Positions 61,151-64,000 of a stretch of DNA of 64,000 nt are shown one piece after another (within the stretch, counting starts at the first letter, position 1; every line of letters begins with the position of its first letter). Below the pieces are notes generated by a model, which made no database searches, was not told where the DNA came from, and saw only the letters and a program-made list of their open reading frames with translations. The position numbers and the translations under genes were made by a program. Source of the stretch: Pterobdella sp. o SKG-2022 (lineage: Eukaryota; Annelida; Clitellata; Hirudinida; Piscicolidae); the NCBI GenBank assembly GCA_964035795.1, contig OZ038321.1:25449781-25513780 (forward strand), read 5' to 3'.

Positions 61151-61980
61151 TTTAATGAAGTAATATAATTTTGATAAAATTTATTGAATTTCAAATAAAT
61201 TTTTTAGATCATTTGCCATGCTTTATTCATATTGAAAATTAATGACCCATTTGAAAATCTAAAGATAAAAAGTTTTCGTGTGTTTGGTGTCACTAAATGT
61301 CTGTTGCTCATCATTCTTTATCAAAAACAAATCTTTTTTAAACTATTTATAAAGCTTTTTTTCAAATATTTTAAAAATTTGACTCAGAAATATCTTAAAG
61401 AGTTGGCCACTCAATAATATACCACGTTTTTGGGACATATAAACACTAAGAATCACACAATATTGATCAACAAATAGATAAAAACACTTATTTTAAATTG
61501 ATCTGTTGAACATATAGCTTCGTGTATAACTTCTGTCTGCCAGATTCTATAATTTTAGCCATTGTTAATTTGTTTTCTAGTTTTCCAAAACATGGAACTA
61601 ATTTATAGAAAATTTAAAGTATGTGTGTTTGAATTTTTTGTTTTATTGTTCTATTTCAGATCTTCAGACCGAATAGTACAAATTACATAAGTAAACCAAG
61701 TATAGTTTAAGAGTTTTTGATCAAAAATAATGTTTGATCAAAAAAAAAAAATTCATTCCTAAATGCAAAAAAAACAAGTATATCTAGATAAAAAAGTTGA
61801 GAAATTTTCAAAAAAACACAAAAAACGATCGAAATATGTGGTTTTTGATGTAGTTTACTCTGGTGCTTCTAGTAGAAATGTAAATTACTTCTTTTTAGAA
61901 GTATCTTATTTTATTTGTAACTAATACTTAATAACTTTTTTATACGTCGATTTATAGAAAAACTTTAGTAAATATTTTGA

Positions 61981-62078
61981 GCAAAAAAATAGCTATAATT
62001 TTCGATAAGTTTAGCCTTAGCATAAATCATTAGCAGGATGAGGATAAACTTATCGAAAATTATAGCTGTTTTTTTGCA
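61981..62078. repeat. Hairpin MITE family 2, compact copy
   Basis: GCAAAAAAATAGCTATAATT plus TTCGATAAGTTTAGCC is mirrored by GGATAAACTTATCGAAAATT plus ATAGCTGTTTTTTTGC. The arms of about 37 bp enclose a short loop. Confidence 0.85.
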
Positions 62079-62359
62079 CAATATATCGACATGAAAAAAG
62101 TTTTTAAATTACTTCTTATTCCCCCACATCGTATCAGACCATTTTGTTACAAGCACACTTTTTTCCACTAAGTCTTTCTCAGACTCTTAGGCTCAAGCTG
62201 TGTAGAGTTGTTTTTGCAGTGTACCTTGAACATGAATGTGACAAAAGGGACAAAAGATAAATTATGAAAATTGATTTTAATGAATGTAAAAGTAGATGAT
62301 TGTGGGAATCATAAAAGTTTTTGGTTATCACACCAAAGTGTAATGTAACGGGGTATTTA

Positions 62360-62710
62360 TGAAGCGCCTTTCATCATAGATCAAAGCGCTTGCTCCAAAT
62401 AACGAAAACATGCTGTGGAACAGGTTCTAATTGTAGGACCACGCGGGATCGAAACCAGAGATTTTAGATAGTTATTCTAATGCTCTAACTTTGAGCTATA
62501 CGGGCAAACAAATTAAAGAAACATTCTTCCATTAAAATTTGTTCATTAATTTTAGAATTAAATAAAAAATTATATTATTTGAAAATTCTGTCATATATTT
62601 TTCAATCTTACATCTTATATAATCCACTTTGACAATTTTTGCTTCATGGTATGCTTTGATATTTGAAAATGTAACTTAGTTAACGAAAAGCTTTGTACCT
62701 CAAAAAAAGT
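62360..62710 (-). repeat. Inverted copy of the composite SINE repeat (SINE copy 3 at 62371-62505)
   Basis: The minus strand matches 45895-46232 almost throughout: the family-4 arm, the ATAATCCACTTTGACAATTT spacer, the tRNA-like head and the SINE body. With the 45855 copy it forms a 16-kb-spaced inverted repeat around the FReD gene. Confidence 0.8.
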
Positions 62711-62719
62711 TTATTTGTG

Positions 62720-63640
62720 GTAAGTTTGAATTAAACAGTCATTAAAATTTTTTTTTCTCAAATGGGTGGTTCATCAATAGATAGTCACAAAATAATGGTG
62801 CATGAACCGCTAAACATATCTGAACTAGATATATCTCATTATATTTACTATTTTTCATAAAGTAATTGTCGTAGTTTAGCTAGTTAAATTTTTATTTTAA
62901 ACTTCACTAAACATTTTGTAGATTATTTTCATTCGTATTCAGATCTAAAAAATTCAAACCTTGTTTTCAAATTTGCTTTTATTTTTTACTATTAGCTAGC
63001 TTTAGATTTGTAGGCTTACGTATAATATAATACGTTCGTGCCCAAAATTAGGCATTATTTTTTCCATATAACTTTAAAGAATTTTGTTGAATAGTTTTAT
63101 CGAGTTTTGCGTTTAAAATTTTATCATAAAAAATTTTTTAGACGCAAAACTCAAAATAAAAACTCTTACAAAGCTTTCAACGAAACCTATAAAACAGTGA
63201 TACAGACCAAAGACTACTCTTTCACTGGACGTCTCAGATAACCAAGTATAAACAAGTCAGAACCCACAATGCACCTTTTAATCTGTTTCCCTCATAAATT
63301 TGAGTAGGTCATACTGGAAAAAGCTTCTAAAAATTTGAATAAAAGAAAAATAGATGCATGTGAAACAAATGAGATAAAAAGGCATAATATCAGTCTGATG
63401 GTCTCACAGAGATAATATTGAAAAGACGATGTGATATTGAGAACGATTGATTTAGAATTTTATATAAACAAAAATATTATAAAAGAAGGTCGTACGACTA
63501 AGGGTCTTCAGTTCAATATATTCATAAAGTGTACAAAACAAAGAACAATATTAGCAAATTTTAATTTTGAATTATTATACTCTTAAATTTATGATTAACT
63601 AGATAAGCCTATTGAACAAAATCGAACTAAATCAATTTTA
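62720..63640. other. Intergenic, no gene seen
   Basis: AT-rich. A small perfect-arm hairpin lies at about 63103-63150 (GAGTTTTGCGT and its complement ACGCAAAACTC around an ATTTTTT loop). Nothing else could be supported. Confidence 0.5.
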
Positions 63641-63649
63641 TTAACAGAA

Positions 63650-63842
63650 TATTAATACGAAGCTTTTTATGTTAGAAATAAATTCAAATGATGATTATCA
63701 TGGCGCACTCCTGTTTTAGCTAATAAATGTATAAGTGAAGAAGTAAATGTATTATAATGTAATCACTTGATAATGTAAGCTAGCCTCACAAAAAGCTTCG
63801 TGTCACTTAATAAATACTTTGTGTTTGTTGTTCTTACTTTAA
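63650..63842. repeat. Split family-1 hairpin MITE
   Basis: A left core AATACGAAGCTTTTTATGTT (63653) is separated by about 100 bp from a right half, CACTTGATAATGTAAGC, then CACAAAAAGCTTCGTG and TAAATACTTTGTGTTTGTTG. The right outer arm equals that of the 37766 copy, so these two are one subfamily. Confidence 0.7.
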
Positions 63843-64000
63843 AATGCATCATGTCATTTTAATATTCTCCTGTTTTACATGTTTCAGCTATAGTTCAGAA
63901 ATTATAAAAATAAAATCGGATAGAATTCCATTTTGTAATATCATTTTCAGTCTGCAATATGATGAAGTCTAAATAAAGCACAAAATTCATGGGTAGTCAA

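Noticed and set aside
60933..61163. 76-codon plus-strand frame
   Set aside because: Shares TTCACAGACGTGG and the ATT-tail context with the antisense 3' end of an L2-like element; more likely repeat than gene.

Overview
The window is animal (metazoan) nuclear DNA. It is very AT-rich, its genes are split into short exons with GT-AG introns, and its intergenic and intronic space is packed with decayed non-LTR retrotransposons, hairpin-type MITEs and a tRNA-derived SINE. The gene content (exostosin-2, a cilium protein of the CFAP100 family, EF-hand rhomboid proteases, glyoxalase II, a secreted fibrinogen-domain protein) fits an invertebrate animal. Phylum cannot be fixed from the sequence; a tunicate or cnidarian-like genome would fit. 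All gene models were built by hand from reading frames, splice-site phase and remembered family signatures; no database search was run.

Layout: (1) 1-5609, minus strand: the first eight coding exons of EXT2, a Golgi heparan-sulphate co-polymerase, running off the left edge. (2) 6664-12918, plus strand: a nearly complete CFAP100-like gene, head to head with EXT2 about 1 kb away. (3) about 13.9-38.1 kb: a head-to-tail tandem duplication. Each unit carries a ten-exon RHBDL-type rhomboid protease gene (copy A 16382-21882, 354 codons; copy B 26108-36789, 365 codons). Both copies keep frame, splice phase and the catalytic Ser/His. Copy B is longer mainly because of nested retroelements in its fifth intron. 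Sequence identity between the copies is patchy, which points to gene conversion. (4) 39151-42091, plus strand: a complete six-exon glyoxalase II (HAGH) gene. (5) 42.3-48.8 kb: L2/CR1-like and EN-RT fragments, hairpin elements, a SINE, and an inverted broken copy of the start of the next gene. (6) 48917-59131, plus strand: a small secreted fibrinogen-related-domain gene with a TATA box and an 8.5 kb second intron filled with at least five retroelement pieces, one of them an almost full-length EN-RT element (52373-55411). (7) 59.1-64 kb: no gene seen; hairpin MITEs and an inverted copy of a SINE-bearing repeat.

The genes do not form one pathway; they are independent housekeeping, ciliary, membrane-protease and secreted-lectin loci. 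The parts most worth following up are the tandem rhomboid pair, the hairpin repeat family whose outer arms differ from copy to copy, the tRNA-SINE family, and the inverted fibrinogen-domain fragment.
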